Positions 55,863 to 64,000 of a stretch of 64,000 nt of DNA are shown piece after piece. Both the position numbers and the translations under genes were made by a program. Numbering within the stretch: the first letter of the stretch is position 1; each line of letters starts with the position of its first letter. Under the pieces are notes generated by a model that searched no databases, was not told the origin of the DNA, and saw only the letters and a list, made by a program, of their open reading frames with translations. Where the stretch lies: contig NZ_CP117781.1 of the NCBI RefSeq assembly GCF_028657905.1, positions 2,728,001 through 2,792,000 on the forward strand, given 5' to 3'. This stretch comes from Burkholderia sp. FERM BP-3421. GTDB lineage: Bacteria > Pseudomonadota > Gammaproteobacteria > Burkholderiales > Burkholderiaceae.

Positions 55863-56774
55863 TCATCGTCGGCGTGATCGCCACCGCCCGCGATCCGCCC
55901 TACCCCGCCTCGCCGCCTGCTCCCGCAACCATGCGGCGAACGCGATCACAGGCTCGGCCGCGACGCTCTCCGGCTCGACATCGAGCCAGTAGCCGAACGG
56001 CCCGATCGGCTGCACCGGCGACAGCCGCACGAGGCTGCCTTCGCCGATCTCCTCCTCGATCATGTTCAGGTCGACCACCGCGAGCCCCGCGCCCTTGCGC
56101 GCCGCGCGGATCGCCTGTTCGAGCGTCGAGCATTCGATGCCATCGCCGATCCGCGCCACCGGCACGCCCGCCTGCTCGCACCAGTCGGCCCACAGCGTCA
56201 GGCGCTTGCCCTCGTGCAGCACGTGCAGCAGCGGCAGCCGGCCAAGCAGCGTGTCGAGCGCGTCGCCGCGATAGCGCGCCGCGCCGACGAGCGCATGGCG
56301 CTCCATCATCAGCAACTCCGATTGCATCCCGGGCCGCGCCGCGCGCCCGAAGCGGATGTGGCAATGGCAATCGTCGGCCGGCTCGGTGCGGATCGACAGC
56401 TCGACGTCGGGCAGCGCCTCCGCGAGCGCGCCGAGCCGCGGCGAAAACCACTGCGTCGCGAACGTCGGCGGCAGCGACACCGTCAGGCGTCGCTTCGCGC
56501 CCGGCCGCGCCGAGGCGAACTCGCCGAGCCCGCGTTCGAGCGTATCGAACGCCTGTCCGACGAACGGCAGCAGGCGCTGGCCCGCGTCGGTCAGGCGCAC
56601 GCCCTTGTGATCGCGCTCGAACAGGCGCGCGCCGAGCGCTTCCTCGAGCAGCCGTATCTGCCGGCTCACCGCGCCCTGCGTCACGCACAGCGAAACCGCC
56701 GCGCGGTTGAAGCTCAGGTGACGCGCGGTCTCCTCGAAAAATCGCAGCGCGATCAACGATGGCAGGCTCCGCAT
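55863..56774 (-). CDS. LysR family regulator (GcvA-like)
   Basis: A 303-residue protein beginning MRSLPSLIALRFFEETARHL, then HTH VTQGAVSRQIRLLEEALG, typical of GcvA-type LysR proteins. Effector domain SLPPTFATQWFSPRLGALAE. ATG 56774 follows GAGAGGA. The C-terminal tail is unusually Arg-rich. Divergent from a second GcvA-like gene 190 bp away. Confidence 0.92.
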   Translation of the reverse strand: MRSLPSLIALRFFEETARHLSFNRAAVSLCVTQGAVSRQIRLLEEALGARLFERDHKGVRLTDAGQRLLPFVGQAFDTLERGLGEFASARPGAKRRLTVSLPPTFATQWFSPRLGALAEALPDVELSIRTEPADDCHCHIRFGRAARPGMQSELLMMERHALVGAARYRGDALDTLLGRLPLLHVLHEGKRLTLWADWCEQAGVPVARIGDGIECSTLEQAIRAARKGAGLAVVDLNMIEEEIGEGSLVRLSPVQPIGPFGYWLDVEPESVAAEPVIAFAAWLREQAARRGRADRGRWRSRRR

Positions 56775-56964
56775 GATGTGTGTTCCTCTCGTTCGTGTTG
56801 CCGCCGGCCCGGCCGGCTGTTCCGCGGGCAGCTTTATCGCAAAAAATACGCCGATCGTCAGGCCGTGAAAACCCGGATGCCCGGCCGCGCGCCACGGCAT
56901 TCGTCGCCCCATCGCAGCGGCCGCCCGCCTACAATAGGCATTCCGAACCAGACACGACACCCCC

Positions 56965-57915
56965 GTGAGACGCAAGATGCCGGCGCTGAATGCGCTGAAA
57001 GCCTTCGAGATGGCCGGCCGCACCGGCAGCTTCACCCGCGCGGCCGAACTGCTCAACGTGACGCAGAGCGCGGTGAGCCGCCAGGTTCGCCAGCTCGAAG
57101 GCCAGCTCGGCGAAACCCTGCTCGAGCGCCGCCATCATCAGCTCGAACTGACGGCGGCCGGCCGCGTGCTGCTGCGCGCGCTGCAGCAGTCGTTCGACAA
57201 GATCGAGCTGACCGTGCGCAACCTGCAGGAAAAAACCCACCTGAACCGCCTGCACGCCAACGTGCCGCCGACCTTCGCCGCGCGCTGGCTGATGCCGCGC
57301 CTCGGCCGGCTGCGCGACGCGCATCCCGAGTTCGAACTGAGCCTCACGACCCGCATCAACGACAGCCTCGGCCAATCGCGCGTGCTCGACTGCGCGATCC
57401 GGTTCGGCGACGGCGAATGGGACGGCTTCGACAACGCGCTGCTGATGCAGGAGCAGCATATCGCCGTCTGCGCGCCCGCGCTGTATACGCGGCTGCAGCA
57501 GGAAGGCGCGCCGATCGATCTGAACCGCTTCACGCTGCTGCACGTGCTCGCGACCGACGACCAGCGCTACCTGACCTGGCAACACTGGCTGAAGGCGGCC
57601 GGCATCACCGACGTCGACACGCGCGGCGGCTACGAATTCGACCTGCTCGACCATGCGATCCGCGCGGCGATCGACGGCCTCGGGATCACGATCGCCGACC
57701 GCCACATGGTCGCGCGCGAGCTTGCGGCCGGGCAACTGATGCAGGTGCTCAACGTGCATGTCGACGGCCATCAATCGTACTGGTTCGTCACGCGGCCCGA
57801 ACAGACGAACCTGCCGCACATCGTGCAATTCCGCGACTGGCTGCAGCAGGAAGTGTGGCTCGCGAAGCGCCACCTCGAACCGTCGTCGCCGCTGCCGCAG
57901 GTGCCGCTGGCCTAG
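56965..57915 (+). CDS. LysR family regulator (GcvA-like) of the ALDH/GMC operon
   Basis: A 316-residue LysR protein with HTH RTGSFTRAAELLNVTQSAVS and VRQLEGQLGETLLERRHHQL; effector domain NVPPTFAARWLMPRLGRL. The start is GTG 56965 or ATG 56977. It lies in tandem 305 bp before the ALDH-MFS-dehydratase-GMC operon and likely controls it. An inverted repeat CGTTT-N10-AAACG (58120-58139) in the following gap is a candidate site. Confidence 0.9.
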   Translation: MRRKMPALNALKAFEMAGRTGSFTRAAELLNVTQSAVSRQVRQLEGQLGETLLERRHHQLELTAAGRVLLRALQQSFDKIELTVRNLQEKTHLNRLHANVPPTFAARWLMPRLGRLRDAHPEFELSLTTRINDSLGQSRVLDCAIRFGDGEWDGFDNALLMQEQHIAVCAPALYTRLQQEGAPIDLNRFTLLHVLATDDQRYLTWQHWLKAAGITDVDTRGGYEFDLLDHAIRAAIDGLGITIADRHMVARELAAGQLMQVLNVHVDGHQSYWFVTRPEQTNLPHIVQFRDWLQQEVWLAKRHLEPSSPLPQVPLA

Positions 57916-58220
57916 CCGGCGATCCGCCCCGGCCGGCCGCGGGCGCGGGCCTGGCCGGCGGATGCCGGCGCCCACACCGGTCCCATTCGCCCCTGTCGAA
58001 AAACGCGCCCCGACGGCCGCCCCCGTCCCGCTGCCGCCTCGGCGGCCTTGCCGGACGGGCGATTCCGGCCGATTCGTCGAGTAACGTGCGTTTTTCTCAT
58101 GCTCGACGCGAAAATAAGTCGTTTGTCGTGCGCTAAACGCATGAACAGAATGACTTCCATCCCGTAACGCGCGTTTCGCCACCGCAGCGATCCGCCCGAA
58201 TCCATCGGAGGAGCCACCTC
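57916..58220. promoter_or_regulatory. Upstream region of the ALDH/GMC operon
   Basis: 305 bp; the right third (58080-58160) is AT-richer and contains an inverted repeat, CGTTT at 58120-58124 and AAACG at 58135-58139, a plausible LysR operator. GGAGGAG at about 58207 is the ribosome binding site of the next gene. Confidence 0.35.
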
Positions 58221-59645
58221 ATGCGCACCGAACGCAACTACGTGAACGGCCGTTTCGTCGCCCCGCACAGCGACGCCTTCATCGTCGTCCACAATCCCGC
58301 CACCGAAGCGCCGTTCGCGCGCGTGCCCGCCGCGACGGCGGCCGACGCGCTGGCCGCCGTCGACGCCGCGGCGGCCGCGCAGAAAGCGTGGCGCAAGCTG
58401 CCGAGCGCCGAGCGCGCCGCGTACCTGCACCGCTTCGCCGATGCGCTGACCGCGCGTGCGCCCGACATCGGCGCGGCGCTCGCGCAGGAATCCGGCAAGA
58501 GCGTCGAGGACGCATCGAACGAAGCCGTCTACGCCGGCCAGATCACCCGCTACCACGCCGAATGGGCGCGCCGGATCGAGGGCGAGATCATCCCGAGCGA
58601 CACGCCCGACGAGAACCTGTTCCTGCAGCGCGAGCCGATCGGCGTCGTCGCGTGCCTGATCCCGTTCAACTATCCCGTCTACACGCTGCTGCGCAAGGTC
58701 GCGCCCGCGCTGATCGCCGGCAACACCGTGGTCGTGCGGCCGAGCAACCACACGCCGGTGTCCGCGTTCGAGATCGCGAAAGCCGCCGACGACGCGGGCT
58801 TCCCGCCCGGCGTCGTCAACATCCTGACGATGGACCACGCGACGGCCGAGACGCTGTGCACGCATCCGGCGGTCGGCATGATCACGCTCACGGGCAGCGT
58901 GAACGCGGGCCGCAAGGTGCTCGACTACTGCAAGGCGAACATCGCGAAACCCTCGCTCGAACTCGGCGGCAAGACGCCCGCGATCATCGAGCCCGACGCC
59001 GACCTCGAACGCGCGGCCGCCGCGCTCGTCGCATCGAAAACCACGCATTGCGGCCAGCTCTGCACGGCCATCGAACGCGTGTACGTGCACGACAGTGTGC
59101 ACGACCGTTTCGTCGCGCTGCTGAAGGAGAAGATGGGCGCGGTCCGCAGCGGCGACCGCGCGGCCGATCCGTCGAACATGGGCCCGCTCGTCAGCGCATC
59201 GGCGCGCGCGCATATTCACGCGATGGTCGAACGCGCGATCGCCGACGGCGCGACGCTCGAAACCGGCGGCGCGATCCCCGACGGCCCCGGTTTCTTCTAC
59301 CCGGCCACGCTGCTGACGAACTGCCGGCAGGACATGGAGATCGTGCAGGAGGAAACCTTCGGCCCGATCATGCCCGTGCTGCGCTACCGGACGATCGACG
59401 AAGCCGTCGGCTTCGCGAACGACCACCAGTTCGGGCTGTCGTCGGTGCTCTACACCGAGCATTACCGCACCGCGATGACGGTCGCGAACGCGATCGAGGC
59501 GGGCGAACTGTACGTGAACCGCACGCCGGCCGATCCGTACCAGGGCTTCCACGCCGGCTGGAAGCGCTCGGGCCTCGGCGGCGACGACGGCAAGCACGGG
59601 ATGCTCGAATTCACGCAGACGCGCCTCGTCGTCATGAAGTACTGA
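58221..59645 (+). CDS. Aldehyde dehydrogenase (lactaldehyde/glycolaldehyde type)
   Basis: A 474-residue ALDH near AldA. Catalytic Cys in CGQLCTAIERVY, Glu in LELGGKTPAI, LIPFNYPVYTLL and TLTGSVNAGRKVL. The YQGFHAGWKRSGLGGDDGK end is typical of AldA-like enzymes. GGAGGAG lies before ATG 58221. Oxidises a hydroxyaldehyde; first gene of the operon. Confidence 0.92.
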   Translation: MRTERNYVNGRFVAPHSDAFIVVHNPATEAPFARVPAATAADALAAVDAAAAAQKAWRKLPSAERAAYLHRFADALTARAPDIGAALAQESGKSVEDASNEAVYAGQITRYHAEWARRIEGEIIPSDTPDENLFLQREPIGVVACLIPFNYPVYTLLRKVAPALIAGNTVVVRPSNHTPVSAFEIAKAADDAGFPPGVVNILTMDHATAETLCTHPAVGMITLTGSVNAGRKVLDYCKANIAKPSLELGGKTPAIIEPDADLERAAAALVASKTTHCGQLCTAIERVYVHDSVHDRFVALLKEKMGAVRSGDRAADPSNMGPLVSASARAHIHAMVERAIADGATLETGGAIPDGPGFFYPATLLTNCRQDMEIVQEETFGPIMPVLRYRTIDEAVGFANDHQFGLSSVLYTEHYRTAMTVANAIEAGELYVNRTPADPYQGFHAGWKRSGLGGDDGKHGMLEFTQTRLVVMKY

Positions 59646-59738
59646 CGCAACGCCGACGCGCCGCTTCCGGCGCGCGCGTCGCCCCTGATCCGATCTAACA
59701 CACAATAAATCTGCAGGCTTCCGCCCGAAGGAAGTCTG

Positions 59739-61064
59739 ATGGAGGACGACATCATGCCGACCCAACCGTCGACGCCCCTCGCGTCGCTCGCGGGGCACGC
59801 CCCGACGCACGCGTCGCAGGACGCGCGCGCGCAACGCTACCTGCAGTTGCTGCTGCTCGTGATCGCCGCGGGCGCGATCTATCCGATGCTGTACCTGCGG
59901 CAGGTATACCAGCCGACGATGCTGCAGTTCTTCCATATCGACGACGTGCAGCTCGGCTACCTGTATTCGTCGCTCGGCACGATCTTCCTCATCAGCTACC
60001 TGCCGAGCGGCTGGCTCGCCGACCGCCTGTCGCCGCGCTGGCTGATCTGCTTCTCGCTGCTCGCGACCGGCGCGCTCGGGCTCGTGTACGCGACCGGGCC
60101 GTCGTTCGACACGCTCGTGCTGATCTTCGGCGGCTGGGGGCTGACCACCGGCCTCACGTTCTGGGCGGCCGTGATCAAGCGCGTGAACATGATCGCGGGC
60201 CCCGATGAACAGGGCCGCTTCTTCGGGCTGCTCGACGGCGGCCGCGGGCTGGTCGAGGCGCTGCTCGCGACGATCGCGATCACGCTGTTCGCCTACGTGA
60301 CGCAGGCGCACGGCGGCACCGACGCGGCCGGTTTCAAGCTCGTCGTGCACCTGTACGCAGGCTTCTGCATCACGCTCGGCGTGCTGCTGGCGCTGGTGAA
60401 GGATCCGGCGCGCGCGGGCGACCGCGCGACGGCGACGAAGCGCCGAGGCAGCGTGCTGACCGACCTGAAGACGCTCGCGGCGATTCCCGAACTGTGGCTC
60501 GTCGCGGCGATCGTGTTCTGCGGCTACCAGGTGTTCTGGGCGACCTACAGCTTCTCCGCCTACCTGCACGAGGGCAATTTCGGGCTCAGCGCGACGGCGG
60601 CCGGTTTCATCACCACGCTCAAGCTGTGGATGCGCCCGATCGGCGGCATCGGCGGCGGTTTCCTCGGCGACCGCGTATCGAAGGTGTCCGTGCTGTTCTG
60701 GGCGCTCCTGCTCGCCGCGCTGTCGCTGGTCGGGCTGATCGCCGCGCCGCCGCACAGCCCGCAGGCGATGCTCGTCGTGCTCGTGCTGTTCATCGGCATC
60801 CTCACCTACGCGATCCGCGGCCTGTACTGGTCGCTGCTCGACGACTGCAAGGTGCCGACGCATTGCGCGGGCCTCGCGATCGGCATGATCTCGGTGCTCG
60901 GCTATTCGCCCGACGTATTCGTGCCGCTGATCAACGGCTACGTGACGCAGGCCTATCCGGGCGCGCACGGCTATCAGCTCTATTTCGGTTATATCGCCGC
61001 CGTCGCGCTCTGCGGCGCGGGCGCCGCCGCGTTCCTCAAATACCGTCTCAAGGAATCCGCATGA
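59739..61064 (+). CDS. MFS transporter
   Basis: A 441-residue MFS permease with 12 TM segments. TM1 LQLLLLVIAAGAIYPMLYLR; loop 2-3 LPSGWLADRLSPRWLICFSL. Two starts are possible: ATG 59739 (GAAGGA) and ATG 59754 (GGAGG, 8 nt). The stop overlaps the dehydratase ATG, so co-translated. Probably imports the sugar acid or polyol metabolised by the neighbours. Confidence 0.9.
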   Translation: MEDDIMPTQPSTPLASLAGHAPTHASQDARAQRYLQLLLLVIAAGAIYPMLYLRQVYQPTMLQFFHIDDVQLGYLYSSLGTIFLISYLPSGWLADRLSPRWLICFSLLATGALGLVYATGPSFDTLVLIFGGWGLTTGLTFWAAVIKRVNMIAGPDEQGRFFGLLDGGRGLVEALLATIAITLFAYVTQAHGGTDAAGFKLVVHLYAGFCITLGVLLALVKDPARAGDRATATKRRGSVLTDLKTLAAIPELWLVAAIVFCGYQVFWATYSFSAYLHEGNFGLSATAAGFITTLKLWMRPIGGIGGGFLGDRVSKVSVLFWALLLAALSLVGLIAAPPHSPQAMLVVLVLFIGILTYAIRGLYWSLLDDCKVPTHCAGLAIGMISVLGYSPDVFVPLINGYVTQAYPGAHGYQLYFGYIAAVALCGAGAAAFLKYRLKESA

Positions 61065-62278
61065 AGATCGTTTCGCTCGAAACCCATATCGTCGCCGTGC
61101 CGCCGCCGCATATCGGCGGCATGTACTGGATCTTCGTGAAGCTGAAGACCGACGACGGCATCGAAGGCGTCGGCGAGATCTACTCGGCGACGTTCCATCC
61201 GAAAGCGATGGGCCCGATCATCGACGACGTGTTCGACCGCTACCTGCTGAACCACGATCCGCACCACGTCGAGCGGCTGTTCCGCCAGACCTATTCGAGC
61301 GGCTTCACGCAGCGGCCCGACCTCACGATGATGGGCGTCGTCAGCGGCCTCGAAATGGCGTGCTGGGACATCATCGGCAAGGCCGCCGGCAAGCCCGTGT
61401 ACGAACTGCTCGGCGGGAAGATCCACGATCGGCTGCGCTCGTACACCTACCTGTATCCGAAGAACGCGCAGGGCGAATACGACTACGACGATCCCGACCT
61501 CGCGGCCGAATGCGCGGCCGAGAACGTGAAGCTCGGCTTCACGGCGGTCAAGTTCGATCCGGCCGGCCCGTATACGGCCTACTCGGGCCACCAGCTGTCG
61601 CTCGAAGTGCTGGACCGCTGCGAGCTGTTCTGCCGCCGCGTGCGCGAGGCCGTCGGCAGCAAGGCCGACCTGCTGTTCGGCACGCACGGGCAGATGGTGC
61701 CGTCGTCGGCGATCCGGCTCGCGAAACGGCTGGAGAAATACGACCCGCTGTGGTTCGAGGAACCCGTGCCGCCGGGCCAGGAGGAAGCGATCGCGCAAGT
61801 CGCGAAGCACACGTCGATTCCGATCGCGACCGGCGAGCGCCTGACGACCAAGTACGAATTCCACAAGCTGCTGCAGGCGGGCGGCGCGTCGATCCTGCAA
61901 TTGAACGTCGCCCGCGTGGGCGGCCTGCTCGAAGCGAAGAAGATCGCGACGCTCGCGGAAGTGCACTACGCGCAGATCGCGCCGCACCTGTACAACGGGC
62001 CCGTCGGCGCGGCCGCGAGCATCCAGCTCGCGACCTGCACGCCGAACTTCCTGATCCAGGAAAGCATCATGACCTGGGGCGGGTTCCACTCGGAAGTCGT
62101 GAAGACGCCGATCCGCTGGGAAGACGGCTACATCGTCCCGTCGAACGAGCCGGGCCTCGGCATCGAGCTCGACATGGACGTCGTGCGCCGTCACACGCCC
62201 TATACCGGCGAGCGGCTGCACCTGCAGATGGGCGAGAAGCCCGTCGACGTGAAGGATCTCGCCCCCGCCAAGGGCTGA
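61061..62278 (+). CDS. Enolase-superfamily dehydratase (mandelate racemase/muconate lactonizing type)
   Basis: A 405-residue protein. N-terminal capping domain to about residue 120, then the barrel: Lys in TAVKFDPAGPY, metal ligands in LWFEEPVPP and IATGERLTT, and a His in APHLYNGPVGAA. The strand where an Asp ligand usually sits reads LLFGTHGQM, with Gly in that place, so the family's reaction may differ from standard sugar-acid dehydration. ATG 61061 overlaps the MFS stop. Likely acts on an acid sugar. Confidence 0.88.
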   Translation: MKIVSLETHIVAVPPPHIGGMYWIFVKLKTDDGIEGVGEIYSATFHPKAMGPIIDDVFDRYLLNHDPHHVERLFRQTYSSGFTQRPDLTMMGVVSGLEMACWDIIGKAAGKPVYELLGGKIHDRLRSYTYLYPKNAQGEYDYDDPDLAAECAAENVKLGFTAVKFDPAGPYTAYSGHQLSLEVLDRCELFCRRVREAVGSKADLLFGTHGQMVPSSAIRLAKRLEKYDPLWFEEPVPPGQEEAIAQVAKHTSIPIATGERLTTKYEFHKLLQAGGASILQLNVARVGGLLEAKKIATLAEVHYAQIAPHLYNGPVGAAASIQLATCTPNFLIQESIMTWGGFHSEVVKTPIRWEDGYIVPSNEPGLGIELDMDVVRRHTPYTGERLHLQMGEKPVDVKDLAPAKG

Positions 62279-62295
62279 CCGGGAAAAACGCGACC

Positions 62296-63960
62296 ATGAC
62301 TTACGACTACATCATCGTCGGCGCGGGCTCGGCCGGCTGCATCCTGGCGAACCGCCTCAGCGAATCGGGCCGGCATTCGGTGCTGCTGCTCGAAGCGGGC
62401 GAGCGCGACGCGTCGTTCTGGTTCAAGGTGCCGGTCGGCTTCACGAAGACCTATTACAACCACCGCTACAACTGGATGTATTACAGCGAGCCCGAGGCGC
62501 AGCTCGCCGGGCGCCAGCTGTACTGCCCGCGCGGCAAGGTGGTCGGCGGGTCGGGCTCGATCAACGCGATGGTCTACGTGCGCGGCCAGCGCAGCGACTA
62601 CGACGACTGGGCGAACGCCGGCAATCCGGGCTGGGCGTACGACGACGTGCTGCCCTACTTCCGCAAGCTCGAAACCCATGCGGCCGGCGCGACCGATCCG
62701 CGGCATCACGGCTCGACGGGGCCGATCCACATCACGTCGATGAAGGCCGACGTGCATCCGATCGTCCACACGTTCCTGAAAGGCTGCGAGCAGTTGAACC
62801 TGCCGCGCACCGACGACTTCAACGGCGCGCAGTTCGAAGGCGCGGGCATCTACGACCTGAACACGAAGAACGGCGAACGCTGTTCGAGCAGCGTCGCGTA
62901 CCTGCGGCCCGCATTGCGCCGCGCGAATCTCACGCTGCGCCCGGGCGTGCTGGTGCGGCGCGTGACGTTCGACGGCACGCGCGCGACCGGCGTGGTCGTG
63001 GCCGGCGCGCGCGGCGACGAAACGCTCGTCGCCGCGCGCGAGGTGATCCTCGCGGCCGGCGCGGTCGATACGCCGAAGCTGCTGCAACTGTCGGGCGTCG
63101 GCGATCCGGCGCTGCTCTCGCGCCGGCGCGTGCCGCTCGTGCATGCGCTGCCGGCGGTCGGCCGCAACCTGCAGGATCACCTGTGCGTGAGCTTCTATTT
63201 CAAGGCGAACCGGCCGACGCTGAACGACGAGATGGGCACGCTCGTCGGCAAGCTGAAGATCGGGTTGCGCTACCTGCTGACGAAGCGCGGCCCGCTCGCG
63301 ATGAGCGTGAATCAGGCGGGCGGCTTCTTCCGCGGCGCGCGCGACGCATCGGAGCCGAACCTGCAGCTTTACTTCAACCCGCTGTCGTACCGCATTCCGA
63401 AGAGCGCGCACGCGAGCATCAAGCCCGAGCCGTATTCGGGCTTCCTGATCGCGTTCAACCCGTGCCGGCCGACGAGCCGCGGCACGATCGAGATCGCGTC
63501 GAACTGCGCGGAAGACGCCGCGAAGATCCGCATCAACGCGCTCACCACGCAGAAGGATCTCGACGAGGCCGTGCAGGGCAGCAAGGTGATCCGTGCGCTG
63601 ATGCGCGCGCCGGCGCTGGAATCGATGACGGTCGAGGAAATCTCGCCGGGCCCGCAGGTCGACTCGGACGAAGCGATGCTGCAGTACTTCCGCGAGCAGT
63701 CGGGTTCGATCTACCACCTGTGCGGATCGTGCGCGATGGGACCCGATGCGGCGACGTCGGTCGTCGACGCCTCGTTGCGCGTGCATGGGCTCCAGGCGCT
63801 GCGGATCGTCGATGCGTCGGTGTTCCCGAACATCACGTCGGGCAACATCAACGCGCCGACGATGATGGTCGCGGAGAAAGGCGCGGATCTGATTCTGGCC
63901 GATGCGGGGCGGGACGAGACGGCCGCGCCGGCAAGCGAGCGGGAACCCGTCGCGCACTGA
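62296..63960 (+). CDS. GMC family FAD-dependent oxidoreductase (choline-dehydrogenase-like)
   Basis: A 554-residue flavoenzyme. FAD-binding start YDYIIVGAGSAGCILANRLS, GMC signature 1 CPRGKVVGGSGSINAMVYVR, signature 2 EVILAAGAVDTPKLLQLSGV, catalytic His in YHLCGSCAMG and Asn in NITSGNINAPT. ATG 62296 after the dehydratase by 17 bp. It would oxidise a primary alcohol to an aldehyde, which the operon's ALDH could then take to the acid. Confidence 0.93.
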   Translation: MTYDYIIVGAGSAGCILANRLSESGRHSVLLLEAGERDASFWFKVPVGFTKTYYNHRYNWMYYSEPEAQLAGRQLYCPRGKVVGGSGSINAMVYVRGQRSDYDDWANAGNPGWAYDDVLPYFRKLETHAAGATDPRHHGSTGPIHITSMKADVHPIVHTFLKGCEQLNLPRTDDFNGAQFEGAGIYDLNTKNGERCSSSVAYLRPALRRANLTLRPGVLVRRVTFDGTRATGVVVAGARGDETLVAAREVILAAGAVDTPKLLQLSGVGDPALLSRRRVPLVHALPAVGRNLQDHLCVSFYFKANRPTLNDEMGTLVGKLKIGLRYLLTKRGPLAMSVNQAGGFFRGARDASEPNLQLYFNPLSYRIPKSAHASIKPEPYSGFLIAFNPCRPTSRGTIEIASNCAEDAAKIRINALTTQKDLDEAVQGSKVIRALMRAPALESMTVEEISPGPQVDSDEAMLQYFREQSGSIYHLCGSCAMGPDAATSVVDASLRVHGLQALRIVDASVFPNITSGNINAPTMMVAEKGADLILADAGRDETAAPASEREPVAH

Positions 63961-64000
63961 ACGGCCGGCGTGAGCCGGTCGAAAGCCGGTCATGCCTCAC

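Noticed and set aside
57912..60968. Very long open frame (over 1000 codons) on the minus strand across the ALDH and MFS genes
   Set aside because: It is antisense to two genes with intact catalytic motifs, is Arg/His/Asp-rich without domains, and results from the high GC content removing stops.

Overview
The window is high-GC (mostly codon-position-3 G/C) DNA that reads as a Burkholderia sensu stricto replicon, probably a secondary chromosome. The reasons are the gene families seen (a complete Wsp chemosensory operon with a hybrid kinase in the WspR position, a Fae homologue, many LysR regulators, ABC/MFS catabolic cassettes) and the codon use. The species cannot be fixed from sequence reading alone; the B. 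gladioli/glumae/plantarii group is a guess. No tRNA, rRNA, CRISPR array or intact insertion sequence was seen.

Layout. 1-8.5 kb: a partial secreted protein, a lytic transglycosylase, a chemoreceptor C-terminal remnant fused to foreign-looking sequence, a ParD-like/methionine aminopeptidase two-gene operon with a palindromic operator, an acyltransferase, a 1.2-kb gene-free stretch holding a degenerate ~108-bp tandem repeat array, a small Rmf/CrpP-like protein, a CPBP membrane protease, and a CLC-F type fluoride/proton antiporter under a recognisable fluoride riboswitch. 8.5-13.4 kb: a haloacid dehalogenase gene broken by an 8-bp duplication, an alpha/beta hydrolase with a Cys nucleophile, a MASE1-PAS membrane sensor without output domain, a secreted HAD phosphatase and a CsbD-like stress protein.

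13.5-24.3 kb (all minus strand): the Wsp signalling cluster, wspHRR-wspA-B-C-D-E-F followed by a PAS-LuxR regulator. Most junctions are 4-bp ATGA overlaps. There is no GGDEF protein: the receiver domain that resembles WspR is joined to a histidine kinase core.

24.8-32.9 kb (plus strand): an AraC regulator, a ribose-type ABC importer, a zinc alcohol dehydrogenase, an FGGY kinase and a xylulose-reductase-like SDR, forming a polyol/pentose uptake and catabolism operon. 33-38.5 kb (minus): a chimeric signal peptidase/FAD-protein pseudogene, an aldehyde dehydrogenase plus acetolactate-synthase-like ThDP enzyme pair, and a CPA1 Na+/H+ antiporter. 38.7-45 kb: two small envelope proteins, then an amino acid catabolic operon (aminotransferase, RidA, frameshifted porin, APC permease) with a divergent Lrp/AsnC regulator. 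45-49 kb: a DUF445 membrane protein and two LysR regulators.

49.6-54.2 kb: a formaldehyde-activating-enzyme homologue in an apparent operon with an aldo/keto reductase, a semialdehyde dehydrogenase and an MFS transporter, facing a LysR gene with a T-N11-A box. 54.7-55.8 kb: an unrecognised overlapping gene pair. 55.9-64 kb: two divergent GcvA-like LysR genes and an operon for sugar-acid/polyol oxidation (aldehyde dehydrogenase, MFS transporter, enolase-superfamily dehydratase, GMC oxidoreductase).

Three genes carry frameshifts: two are single extra bases in a G6 run and one is an 8-bp tandem duplication. This needs read-level checking before biological interpretation.
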